Assembly: GCA_023129815.1 (NCBI GenBank)
Contig: JAGMBH010000034.1
Coordinates: 1 to 6,372 of the forward strand
Length of the DNA stretch: 6,372 nucleotides
Reading direction: 5' to 3'
Origin: Dehalococcoidia bacterium
GTDB taxonomy: Bacteria > Chloroflexota > Dehalococcoidia > GIF9 > AB-539-J10
The notes under the pieces were generated by a model. The model was not told where the DNA came from and did no database searches. It was given only the letters and a program-made list of their open reading frames with translations. The position numbers and the translations under genes were made by a program. This document shows, in pieces, positions 1-4,725 of this stretch. Within the stretch, counting starts at the first letter, position 1. Every line of letters begins with the position of its first letter.

Positions 1-378
1 TTGCCTATAAAGAGGGTCGTGGTTCATGGCCTCAAAATAGGGCTTTACTTCCGTCATCAAAGCAGCGAACTCTTCTTCCGAAACCAAATTACCGTCCACC
101 CTGATGCGCTCCCTTAAGGTGTGAAAATGGGGGGAGGTATATAATCCCGTCCGATAGCCTGAGACGGTCAAAACCTGGGCAATCATAGCTGCTATGCTCC
201 CCTTCCCCTTGGTACCGGCTACATGAACTGTCTTAGCGGCTAAATGAGGGTCACCCAATCGGTGCAAAAGTTCTTCTACGTGCTTCAGGCTATAGTCATG
301 GGAAGCGTAAGATATACCGGGAATCTTTTCATAATCGATAAAACTATGAAGATACTCTTCTGCCTGACTATAATTCAT
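1..378 (-). CDS. folC: FolC, folylpolyglutamate synthase / dihydrofolate synthase (N-terminal part, cut by window edge)
   Basis: This is an ATP-dependent Mur-ligase-family enzyme that joins glutamate to dihydropteroate or to folates in the cytoplasm. Reading the minus strand from the ATG at 378 gives 126 uninterrupted codons running off the window start, so the 3' part of the gene is missing. Visible motifs are the P-loop GTKGKGS (residues 55-61), preceded by VHVA; TSPH (81-84); and the following LRERIRVDG (88-96). All three are in the order and spacing typical of FolC. The N-terminal YLHSFIDYEKIPG also fits the family. Whether it is bifunctional (FolC with dihydrofolate synthase activity) cannot be judged from this part. 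It is divergent from pyrF. No Shine-Dalgarno sequence precedes the ATG; a TATAAAAT stretch lies just upstream. Confidence 0.93.
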   Translation of the reverse strand, partial: MNYSQAEEYLHSFIDYEKIPGISYASHDYSLKHVEELLHRLGDPHLAAKTVHVAGTKGKGSIAAMIAQVLTVSGYRTGLYTSPHFHTLRERIRVDGNLVSEEEFAALMTEVKPYFEAMNHDPLYRQ

Positions 379-387
379 TTGAGCTTT

Positions 388-395
388 ATTTTATA
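388..395 (-). promoter_or_regulatory. Candidate -10 element for folC
   Basis: On the minus strand the sequence TATAAAAT (395 to 388) gives two overlapping -10-like hexamers, TATAAA and TAAAAT. They end 9-11 nt before the folC ATG. Transcription would begin a few bases before the start codon, leaving almost no leader. No convincing -35 hexamer is seen, so this is tentative. Confidence 0.4.
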
Positions 396-407
396 GGCAT
401 CCTTTGA

Positions 408-413
408 TATTAT
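408..413 (+). promoter_or_regulatory. Candidate -10 element for pyrF (leaderless start)
   Basis: TATTAT matches the -10 consensus at 5 of 6 positions and ends exactly 7 nt before the pyrF ATG at 421. Transcription would therefore start at or next to the A of the start codon. No Shine-Dalgarno sequence exists in the 42-bp gap. The -35 region at 17-bp spacing (TTTATT, 385-390) is weak. The geometry is the same as at dinB. Confidence 0.45.
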
Positions 414-420
414 CCAGCTA

Positions 421-1233
421 ATGAACTTCATTGACAAACTGCTTAATATTAGCCGGAAAAACGAAAGTTTGCTTTGCATTGGGCTTGACCCAAATCCAGA
501 CCTTATGCCTAAAGTAGGCATTTTGGAATTTAACAAGGCTATCATCAGCTCCACCCACGACTTGGTATGTGCCTACAAACCCAATCTGGCTTTTTATGAA
601 GCCCTGGGAATTGAAGGGCTTATCATTTTAGAGAAGACCATCAAACATATACCTGCTGATATACCCATAATTGGCGATGCCAAGCGTGGCGACATAGGTA
701 ATACGGCCAAAGCTTATGCCAGAGCACTTTTCTCCACCCTTGGCTTTGATGCTGCTACAGTCAACCCTTATCTTGGCTTCGATTCCATAGAGCCCTTCAT
801 TAGCTACCAAGATAAAGGAGTGTTCATCTTATGTCGAACATCAAACCGAGGAGCTAGGGATTTTCAAGACCTTTCTTGCACTGGTGGTTTCCCGCTCTAT
901 GAAATGGTGGCCCAGAAAGCCAAAGAATGGAATATTTATGGCAATGTTGGCTTGGTGGTGGGGGCTACTTATCCTGAGGAATTGAAGAGGGTTCGCTCAA
1001 TTTGCCCCAAGATGTGCTTGCTCATCCCGGGCATTGGGGCTCAAGGTGGAGATTTGGCTTTAGCGGTTAGCTACGGAGTGGATGCTCAAGGGGAAAAAGC
1101 GATCATCAATGTAGCGAGGCAAATTCTTTATGCTTCACGGGAAAAGGATTTTGCCCAAGCAGCCAGGAATACAGCCGAGGAAATTCGCAACCAAATCAAT
1201 TCATTTTTAGCTCCCCGACAAAAGGCAAAATGA
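421..1233 (+). CDS. pyrF: Orotidine-5'-phosphate decarboxylase (type 2)
   Basis: This enzyme catalyses the last step of UMP synthesis, decarboxylating OMP to UMP in the cytoplasm. The 270-residue length and motifs fit the longer type 2 PyrF subfamily. Visible are the N-terminal strand LCIGLDPNPD (18-27); K53 in AYKPN; the catalytic signature GDAKRGDIGNTA (85-96) with D86, K88 and D91; VNPYLGFDS (114-122); CRTSNRGARDF (138-148); the phosphate-binding loop region PGIGAQGGD (203-211); and R234 in VARQIL. The ATG at 421 is the only reasonable start, because the family's N-terminal region begins directly after it. There is no Shine-Dalgarno sequence; a TATTAT box 7 nt upstream suggests a leaderless transcript. 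It is divergent from folC and followed by a palindromic repeat region. Nothing is missing from the active site. Confidence 0.96.
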   Translation: MNFIDKLLNISRKNESLLCIGLDPNPDLMPKVGILEFNKAIISSTHDLVCAYKPNLAFYEALGIEGLIILEKTIKHIPADIPIIGDAKRGDIGNTAKAYARALFSTLGFDAATVNPYLGFDSIEPFISYQDKGVFILCRTSNRGARDFQDLSCTGGFPLYEMVAQKAKEWNIYGNVGLVVGATYPEELKRVRSICPKMCLLIPGIGAQGGDLALAVSYGVDAQGEKAIINVARQILYASREKDFAQAARNTAEEIRNQINSFLAPRQKAK

Positions 1234-1253
1234 GAGCGTTTATTTTGTCATCC

Positions 1254-1390
1254 CTTTCTTTCGTCATTGCGAGGCACAAAGTGCCGAAGCAATCCCAAAG
1301 ACGCCAAGAGAGCGCTTCGCTGCCTCCTCGCTTCACTCAGACTTAGCCTCACGGCAATAACGGGAAGCTCAGTGTCAGAATGACAGAAAG
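1254..1390. repeat. Composite palindromic repeat between pyrF and the DUF951 gene
   Basis: This non-coding stretch has nested inverted arms. The inner pair is CGTCATTGCGAGGC (1262-1275) against GCCTCACGGCAATAACG (1346-1362), imperfectly complementary. An outer pair is CTTTCTTTCGTCATT (1254-1268) against AATGACAGAAAG (1379-1390). Local hairpins include ATTGC-GA-GGCAC-AAA-GTGCC-GAA-GCAAT (1266-1293) and TGTCA-GAA-TGACA (1373-1385). This looks like a small non-autonomous, MITE- or REP-like dispersed repeat. No transposase gene is present. The hairpins could also slow transcription leaving pyrF, but no T-run follows them. I see no gene in 1234-1409. Confidence 0.7.
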
Positions 1391-1409
1391 TGAAGGGCTT
1401 AGAGCCTAC

Positions 1410-1417
1410 AGGAGGGG
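1410..1417 (+). promoter_or_regulatory. Ribosome binding site of the DUF951 gene
   Basis: AGGAGGGG lies 7 nt before the ATG at 1425, a near-perfect Shine-Dalgarno sequence. It favours this ATG over the second in-frame ATG at 1437, which has no such site. Confidence 0.8.
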
Positions 1418-1424
1418 TTATTAA

Positions 1425-1649
1425 ATGACCCCAAAAATGGCTGTAAACATAAAGGTCGGTGATATAGTTCGACTGCGCAAACCTCATCCTTGCGGCAGTT
1501 ATGAGTGGGAAGTAGTAAGAGTAGGCGCCGATATTGGTCTTAAATGCCTCAAATGCCAGCGAAGGATACTTCTGGAAAGAAGCACTTTTGAGAGAAGGCT
1601 AAAAGAAATAGTTTATAAGAGGGAGTCCAACTGTCACCCTGAGCGATAG
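1425..1649 (+). CDS. DUF951 family protein (YyzM-like), C-terminus supplied by a repeat
   Basis: This is a small protein of 74 residues whose function is not established. Residues 8-61 match the DUF951 family: VGDIVRLRKPHPCG (11-24), SYEWEVVRVGADIGLKCLKC (25-44) and QRRILLERSTFERRLK (45-60). C23, C41 and C44 (the last two as CxxC) could bind a metal; this is inference. The start is fixed by a strong Shine-Dalgarno sequence. Residues 62-74 extend past the family core. The last five codons and the stop (1632-1649, CHPER-stop) lie inside the left arm of the palindromic repeat 1632-1691, so the original end was probably replaced. The gene lies 191 bp after pyrF with repeat DNA between. A second, truncated DUF951 coding fragment lies at 3183-3272. 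Confidence 0.85.
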   Translation: MTPKMAVNIKVGDIVRLRKPHPCGSYEWEVVRVGADIGLKCLKCQRRILLERSTFERRLKEIVYKRESNCHPER

Positions 1650-1691
1650 CGAAGGGTCTCGGAGATTCTTCGCCTACAGCTCAGAATGACA
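1632..1691. repeat. Palindromic dispersed repeat, copy 1
   Basis: The terminal inverted arms are TGTCACCCTGAGC (1632-1644) and GCTCAGAATGACA (1679-1691), complementary at 11 of 13 positions. An inner pair GCGAAG (1649-1654) and CTTCGC (1668-1673) completes a long hairpin. The right half, 1666-1691, matches 4682-4707 with only 2 differences in 26 nt, so it is a dispersed family. The left arm encodes the end of the DUF951 protein. Confidence 0.85.
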
Positions 1692-1719
1692 CATAACGAA
1701 AAATAGAGCCTAGCGCAAA

Positions 1720-1724
1720 GAGGT
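1720..1724 (+). promoter_or_regulatory. Ribosome binding site deciding a TTG start
   Basis: GAGGT, within AAAGAGGT, lies 4 nt before the TTG at 1729. An in-frame TAG at 1711-1713 excludes any start further upstream, so this site supports TTG as the start of the nuclease gene. Confidence 0.5.
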
Positions 1725-1728
1725 AAGA

Positions 1729-2595
1729 TTGAACCGATCGAAAGACACAACAGATGCACGAGGTGAGGTGCTGGTTGCCATTATGAACAACCTGCTGGAC
1801 TTCGTCATCGCTCGCGAGCAACACTGGTATCGCATTCCAGTGCGTAGCGTGGAAAATCTGCTTAAAAAACGCTGGCCACCCCAATGGCTAGCTTTCTACC
1901 AGACCAAAGTCTTTGGCAGTGAAGCCTACGCTGTGAATTACTTTGCCCGTGTCCTCAACATCCATAAGGTCTTCCGCTGGCAGCTTTTCCCTGAGCAACC
2001 CCATGATGAGAGGGGACAACAACGCTACTACCAACTGTTGCTGTCGCCATTGCAGCGGCTGCCCCAACCCATTTTCAGCCGACGCCGACGACTTATCGTT
2101 TTCATCCCAACCACCTGGCAGAAGTTTATAAATGCCGCGGAAATCAACGACCTATACGATGAGAGCCCGCTAGAAGACCGACTATGGGCTGAGCTCAAGC
2201 GACTGAGCATCAGCGCAGAGCGGCAGGAATTTGTGCCAGTGAAAGGACGCACTTACGCCCTGGACTTTGCCGTTTACTGCGCATCAGGCAAGATTGACGT
2301 AGAGGCTGATGGTGACATCTGGCATGCCGACCCGGACCGCATTCCGCTAGACAACCTGCGGGACAATGACTTAGAAACGGCCGGCTGGAAACTTCTACGA
2401 TTTAACACCCCCTGTATTATGGAAAAGATGGTTGAATACTGCCTGCCTACCATCGTGGAAAACATCAACAAGCTAGGCGGTCTTGAAGAACAGAGGCTGG
2501 TGCCACGCAAGGTCAGCTTGGATACTCAAGGAGGATCACAACTAAGTCTCTTTGAGTCTAGCACCCGGGATGACCTGATTGACAGTGAGGATTGA
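1729..2595 (+). CDS. DUF559/Vsr-like endonuclease with unknown N-terminal domain and QLSLF tail
   Basis: This is a predicted DNA nuclease of 288 residues. Residues 174-250 carry a PD-(D/E)xK-type core as in DUF559 proteins: LDF with D179, then KIDVEADGDIWHAD with D190, E192, D194 and H199, then D208, R211, D212 and the AGWKLLRF block (218-225). Residues 20-150 form another domain I do not recognise (HWYRIPV, PPQWLAFYQTKVFG, SRRRRLIVFIPTTW, SPLEDRLW). The last 37 residues are polar and contain QLSLF (271-275), a match to the bacterial beta-clamp-binding consensus. The TTG start follows a GAGGT site; the next in-frame ATG (codon 20) is a possible alternative. The gene looks richer in G and C than its neighbours, hinting at transfer. 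No methyltransferase is nearby, so a classic restriction pair is unlikely. The fold call is fairly sure; the biological role is unknown. Confidence 0.75.
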   Translation: MNRSKDTTDARGEVLVAIMNNLLDFVIAREQHWYRIPVRSVENLLKKRWPPQWLAFYQTKVFGSEAYAVNYFARVLNIHKVFRWQLFPEQPHDERGQQRYYQLLLSPLQRLPQPIFSRRRRLIVFIPTTWQKFINAAEINDLYDESPLEDRLWAELKRLSISAERQEFVPVKGRTYALDFAVYCASGKIDVEADGDIWHADPDRIPLDNLRDNDLETAGWKLLRFNTPCIMEKMVEYCLPTIVENINKLGGLEEQRLVPRKVSLDTQGGSQLSLFESSTRDDLIDSED

Positions 2596-2614
2596 AGTAA
2601 CCCTAAAATACGCC

Positions 2615-2643
2615 TTGAATAGATCTTTAAATTAAGTTAAACT
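2615..2643 (+). promoter_or_regulatory. Candidate hicBA promoter
   Basis: TTGAAT (2615-2620) and TAAACT (2638-2643) are each 4/6 matches to the -35 and -10 consensus with a 17-bp spacer. This puts a start near 2650, about 20 nt before hicB. It overlaps a pair of direct repeats that could be an operator. Confidence 0.4.
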
Positions 2644-2651
2644 AAGTTAAA
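2633..2651 (+). repeat. Two TAAGTTAAA direct repeats, possible operator
   Basis: TAAGTTAAA occurs at 2633-2641 and again at 2643-2651, a period of 10 bp or about one helical turn, overlapping the presumed hicBA -10 region. Toxin-antitoxin operons are usually autoregulated, so an operator here is plausible. That is inference. Confidence 0.4.
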
Positions 2652-2668
2652 GGTTAGAGAATGAGTAA

Positions 2669-2908
2669 ATGAAAACCTATGCTTTTAACGTGGATTTAGA
2701 GCCTGATGAGGAGGGATGGCGAGCTTTTTATCCTCCCTGGGAAGAAATTGGAGCTTCTACTTGGGGTAAAACCAAAGAGGAGGCTTTAAAAAATATTACG
2801 GAAGTCCTCTCTATGATTTTGGAGGAATTTGCTGAGGAGGGAAAGCCAATACCCATTACAGAAAGAATGACTGTCTCTGAGGAAGCCCTGGTGACAGTAA
2901 ATGTATGA
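2669..2908 (+). CDS. hicB: HicB-family antitoxin
   Basis: This is the predicted antitoxin of a type II HicAB pair; it would bind and neutralise the HicA toxin in the cytoplasm. The 79 residues show the HicB/UPF0150 partial RNase-H-like fold pattern: FNVDLEPDEEGWRAFYPPW (6-24), GASTWGKTKEEALKNITEVL (28-47), and the helix leading to EEGKPIP (56-62). The chain ends soon after, with no clear ribbon-helix-helix or helix-turn-helix domain. It therefore belongs to the short, single-domain HicB type, and any DNA binding must come from elsewhere or from the complex. The ATG at 2669 has only a weak ribosome site (AAGG, GAGA). Its stop overlaps the hicA start (ATGA, 2905-2908), so the two are probably translationally coupled. 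The order antitoxin-then-toxin is the reverse of the classic hicA-hicB order. Confidence 0.85.
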   Translation: MKTYAFNVDLEPDEEGWRAFYPPWEEIGASTWGKTKEEALKNITEVLSMILEEFAEEGKPIPITERMTVSEEALVTVNV

Positions 2909-3159
2909 ACAAGATTGATTATGGAAAACTTGGTTCCCTCACGGCTCGAGAATTGATAAAAGCTCTGTCAAAAGAAGGATTCATTTTTACCCGCCAGCGA
3001 GGTAGTCATCATCGTTACCATCATCCAGATGGTCGAAGAGTGACAGTTCCCTTCACACGTTCTGGCGAGACTTTTACCAGAGAAACTCTAAAAAGCATCA
3101 TTGAGAAGCAGGCTAAGTGGAGTGAGGAAGATTTAAAACACCTCAAGCTTTTAAGATAA
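2905..3159 (+). CDS. hicA: HicA-family mRNA interferase toxin
   Basis: This is the predicted toxin: a small RNA-binding protein of the YcfA/HicA family with a double-stranded-RNA-binding-like fold that cleaves mRNA and stops growth when freed from HicB. Its 84 residues show ARELIKALSKEGFIFTRQRGSHHRY (14-38) with the conserved GSH, H35 being the expected catalytic histidine; then HHPDGRRVTVPF (39-50) and the helix ETLKSIIEKQAKWSEEDL (60-77). The core is intact, so the toxin is likely active. The C-terminal HLKLLR is a short extension. The gene overlaps hicB by four bases; a weak GGTGA lies about 10 nt upstream of its ATG. A terminator-like hairpin lies about 50 nt after the stop. Confidence 0.9.
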   Translation: MNKIDYGKLGSLTARELIKALSKEGFIFTRQRGSHHRYHHPDGRRVTVPFTRSGETFTRETLKSIIEKQAKWSEEDLKHLKLLR

Positions 3160-3182
3160 CGCGATTCACTTTCAGATGCTAA

Positions 3183-3272
3183 GATAAACACCTTAAATGT
3201 CAAAGAAGGATACTTCTGGAGAGAAGTATTTTTGAGAGGAGACTAAAGGGGGTTATTTCCAAGAGCGATTAA
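3183..3272 (+). pseudogene. 3' fragment of a second DUF951 gene
   Basis: Reading to the stop at 3270-3272 gives a peptide with KCQRRILLERSIFERRLK, nearly identical to residues 43-60 of the intact DUF951 protein at 1425. The DNA 3205-3249 matches 1561-1605 at 39 of 45 positions. All six differences are transitions and five are silent third-position changes. The two copies therefore diverged as selected coding genes, not as a fresh local duplication. The homology stops near 3186 and an in-frame TAA sits at 3180-3182. The first two thirds of the gene, including the HPCG motif, are gone, so it cannot be a working copy. Confidence 0.8.
3210..3233 (+). terminator. Terminator-like hairpin after hicA
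   Basis: ATACTTCT (3210-3217) and AGAAGTAT (3222-3229) form a perfect 8-bp stem with a GGAG loop. The descending arm runs into five T residues (3229-3233). It lies 50 nt after the hicA stop, inside the DUF951 fragment. The stem has only two G-C pairs, so it may be weak. Confidence 0.45.
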
Positions 3273-3292
3273 GTGCTGTAGGGGAACAATAA

Positions 3293-3412
3293 TATAAAAT
3301 AAGCTCAGAAAGACTTCCAGGTCACGTAGTGCTAACAGAGCCCTATCACGAATGGGCAGATATAGAAAGTCATGCCCTATCAACACAAAAGAGGACCACT
3401 TCCAGAAGATAA
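3293..3412. other. Gene-free stretch of unknown origin between hicA and dinB
   Basis: The 3160-3458 interval holds the DUF951 fragment and the dinB promoter but no intact gene. Within it, 3293-3412 stays open for 39 codons on the plus strand (including LPGHVVLTEPYHEWADIES) with no clear start codon or ribosome site. Part of the same DNA is also open on the minus strand. I recognise neither translation. It could be the remnant of a degraded gene or chance. Confidence 0.25.
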
Positions 3413-3422
3413 TAGCTAATCA

Positions 3423-3451
3423 TTGCTACCTTTCTAAAGCTAATCTATAAT
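3423..3451 (+). promoter_or_regulatory. dinB promoter (leaderless)
   Basis: A perfect TATAAT (3446-3451) follows TTGCTA (3423-3428, 4/6 match to TTGACA) with an ideal 17-bp spacer. The -10 box ends 7 nt before the dinB ATG, so transcription should start at or beside the first base of the start codon. No Shine-Dalgarno sequence is present. No LexA-like palindrome is evident. Confidence 0.7.
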
Positions 3452-3458
3452 TCACAGC

Positions 3459-4640
3459 ATGGCTCGCGGTATTTTCCATATTGATTTGGATGCTTTCTTC
3501 GTCTCCGTGGAGCAAGTAGTTAATCCGAGGCTAAAGGGAAAACCAGTAATTGTTGGTGGAGACCCTGAGCGGCGTGGCGTGGTAGCTTCTGCATCTTATG
3601 AAGCACGCCCCTTCGGCATCCATGCCGGCATGCCTTTATCCAAGGCTCGCCGCCTATGCCCTCAAGCTATTTTTATCCAAGCTAATTTCTCCCGCTATAG
3701 AGAGGCGGCAGACAAGTTTATGGAAATCTTGGCTGATTTCTCCCCTTGCATTGAGCCTCTGGGGCTTGACGAGGCATATCTTGATGTTACTGGATGTGAA
3801 GAACCTTATGGCTCTTTGCGCCAAATGGCATTAGCCATAAAAGACCGAATACGTAGAGAGCTCAGGCTAACAGCCTCAGTGGGCATTGCCACATGCAAGG
3901 TGGTGGCTAAAATTGCCTCTGATTTATGTAAGCCCGACGGACTGCTGGAAGTAGCCCCGGGGAAAGAGCGCCACTTCCTAAACCCTCTCCCGGTAGCTAG
4001 ATTACCCGGAGTGGGCAAAAAAACAGAGCAGGTATTAAAAGGGATGGGTATAACCACCGTAGGTGAATTAGCCTCCCTTCCTTTAAATATAGTGGAAAAA
4101 CACTTTGGAAAATTCGGGGTAGTAATTCATCGCTACGCCAATGGAATAGATGACCGAAGGGTAGAGGCACCTGGTGAATCTAAGTCCATTAGCCAGCAAA
4201 CAACTTTTGCTCAAGATACTTTAGCCCGCCATTTTCTTGAGGCTAACCTCCGCCACTTATGCCAGCAAGTCAGTGCAGAGCTACGCTATCAAGATAAACA
4301 GGCAAGGTGTGTAACCTTAAGGTTAAGATATGCTGACTTCAAGACAATCACTCGCCAAGTTACCTTAAAAGAAGCTAGCAATGTTAGTCAGGTTATCTTC
4401 GCCGCAGCCCGGCAATTACTGAGCGAAGCTTTAGTACAAAGGGGAAAGCCAATCCGCCTTATCGGTATCAGAGTGTCGCGTTTATCTGGCAAGGAAAGGC
4501 AGCTCCATATGTTTGATTCCGAAAGAGAAAAATTGGAGCATCTAGATAAAGCTATCGACCAGATTCGAAAAAAATACGGCCCAGCATCGATAAAGGCAGG
4601 CAAGGACATTTCAACGCTTAACTGGCACCCTGGGCGCTAG
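3459..4640 (+). CDS. dinB: DNA polymerase IV (Y-family translesion polymerase)
   Basis: This error-prone polymerase copies damaged DNA and acts at the replication fork through the sliding clamp. Its 393 residues contain all Y-family parts: HIDLDAFFVSVEQ (7-19) with catalytic D9 and probable steric-gate F14; YEARPFGIHAGMPL (47-60); LDEAYLDVTG (103-112) with catalytic D104 and E105; SVGIATCKVVAKIASD (140-155); the helix-hairpin-helix LPGVGKKTEQVL (182-193); and a little-finger domain (about 240-345). A clamp-binding-like QLHMF (348-352) is internal, followed by a helix (LDKAIDQIRKKYG). Small oddities are G102 and C146, where serine and asparagine are common, and SISQQTTF, where glutamate is usual at the second Q. 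The last five codons and stop (4623-4640, WHPGR) come from a palindromic repeat. The promoter predicts a leaderless mRNA. Confidence 0.96.
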   Translation: MARGIFHIDLDAFFVSVEQVVNPRLKGKPVIVGGDPERRGVVASASYEARPFGIHAGMPLSKARRLCPQAIFIQANFSRYREAADKFMEILADFSPCIEPLGLDEAYLDVTGCEEPYGSLRQMALAIKDRIRRELRLTASVGIATCKVVAKIASDLCKPDGLLEVAPGKERHFLNPLPVARLPGVGKKTEQVLKGMGITTVGELASLPLNIVEKHFGKFGVVIHRYANGIDDRRVEAPGESKSISQQTTFAQDTLARHFLEANLRHLCQQVSAELRYQDKQARCVTLRLRYADFKTITRQVTLKEASNVSQVIFAAARQLLSEALVQRGKPIRLIGIRVSRLSGKERQLHMFDSEREKLEHLDKAIDQIRKKYGPASIKAGKDISTLNWHPGR

Positions 4641-4714
4641 TGAAGGGTCTCCAGATGTCGGCCCTGAGCATTAGTGTGAGGTTCTTCGCCTGCGGCTCAG
4701 AATGACAGGTGTCA
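4623..4714. repeat. Palindromic dispersed repeat, copy 2 (composite)
   Basis: The left arm TGGCACCCTGGGC (4623-4635) and right arm GCTCAGAATGACA (4695-4707) are the same ends as in copy 1 at 1632-1691; the right 26 nt differ at only 2 positions. The body is longer: a second left-arm-like unit, CCCTGAGCATTAGTGTGAGG, begins at 4662. The copy therefore looks like two partial units in tandem. It overlaps the end of dinB and adjoins the ilvE promoter. Confidence 0.8.
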
Positions 4715-4725
4715 GGCTTGTTTTT
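4703..4725 (+). terminator. Possible weak dinB terminator
   Basis: TGACA-GG-TGTCA (4703-4714) is a short perfect stem, followed by GGCTTG and a T-run (4721-4725). The stem and loop are minimal, and the T-run overlaps the possible ilvE -35 box, so this is doubtful. Confidence 0.2.

Noticed and set aside
1248..1487. 79-codon minus-strand open frame across the repeat after pyrF
   Set aside because: It is a translation of palindromic repeat DNA and overlaps the well-supported DUF951 start and its ribosome binding site.
1254..1691. CRISPR array, because palindromic repeats recur
   Set aside because: The repeats are few, unequal, irregularly spaced and include gene ends. There are no regular spacers and no cas genes.
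2661..2672. Three-codon frame (ATG AGT AAA TGA) overlapping the hicB start as a possible coupling leader
   Set aside because: It is very short, has no clear ribosome binding site, and ATG...TGA this close is expected by chance in AT-rich DNA.
1729..3159. Complete restriction-modification or defence operon made by the nuclease with hicBA
   Set aside because: There is no methyltransferase or sensor gene, hicBA has its own likely promoter, and the two units are separated by about 70 bp. Proximity alone does not show joint function.
3300..3400. Possible tRNA or small structured RNA in the hicA-dinB gap, suggested by repeated CCCTATC words
   Set aside because: The words are direct, not inverted, repeats. 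No cloverleaf, T-arm or CCA-type end can be drawn.
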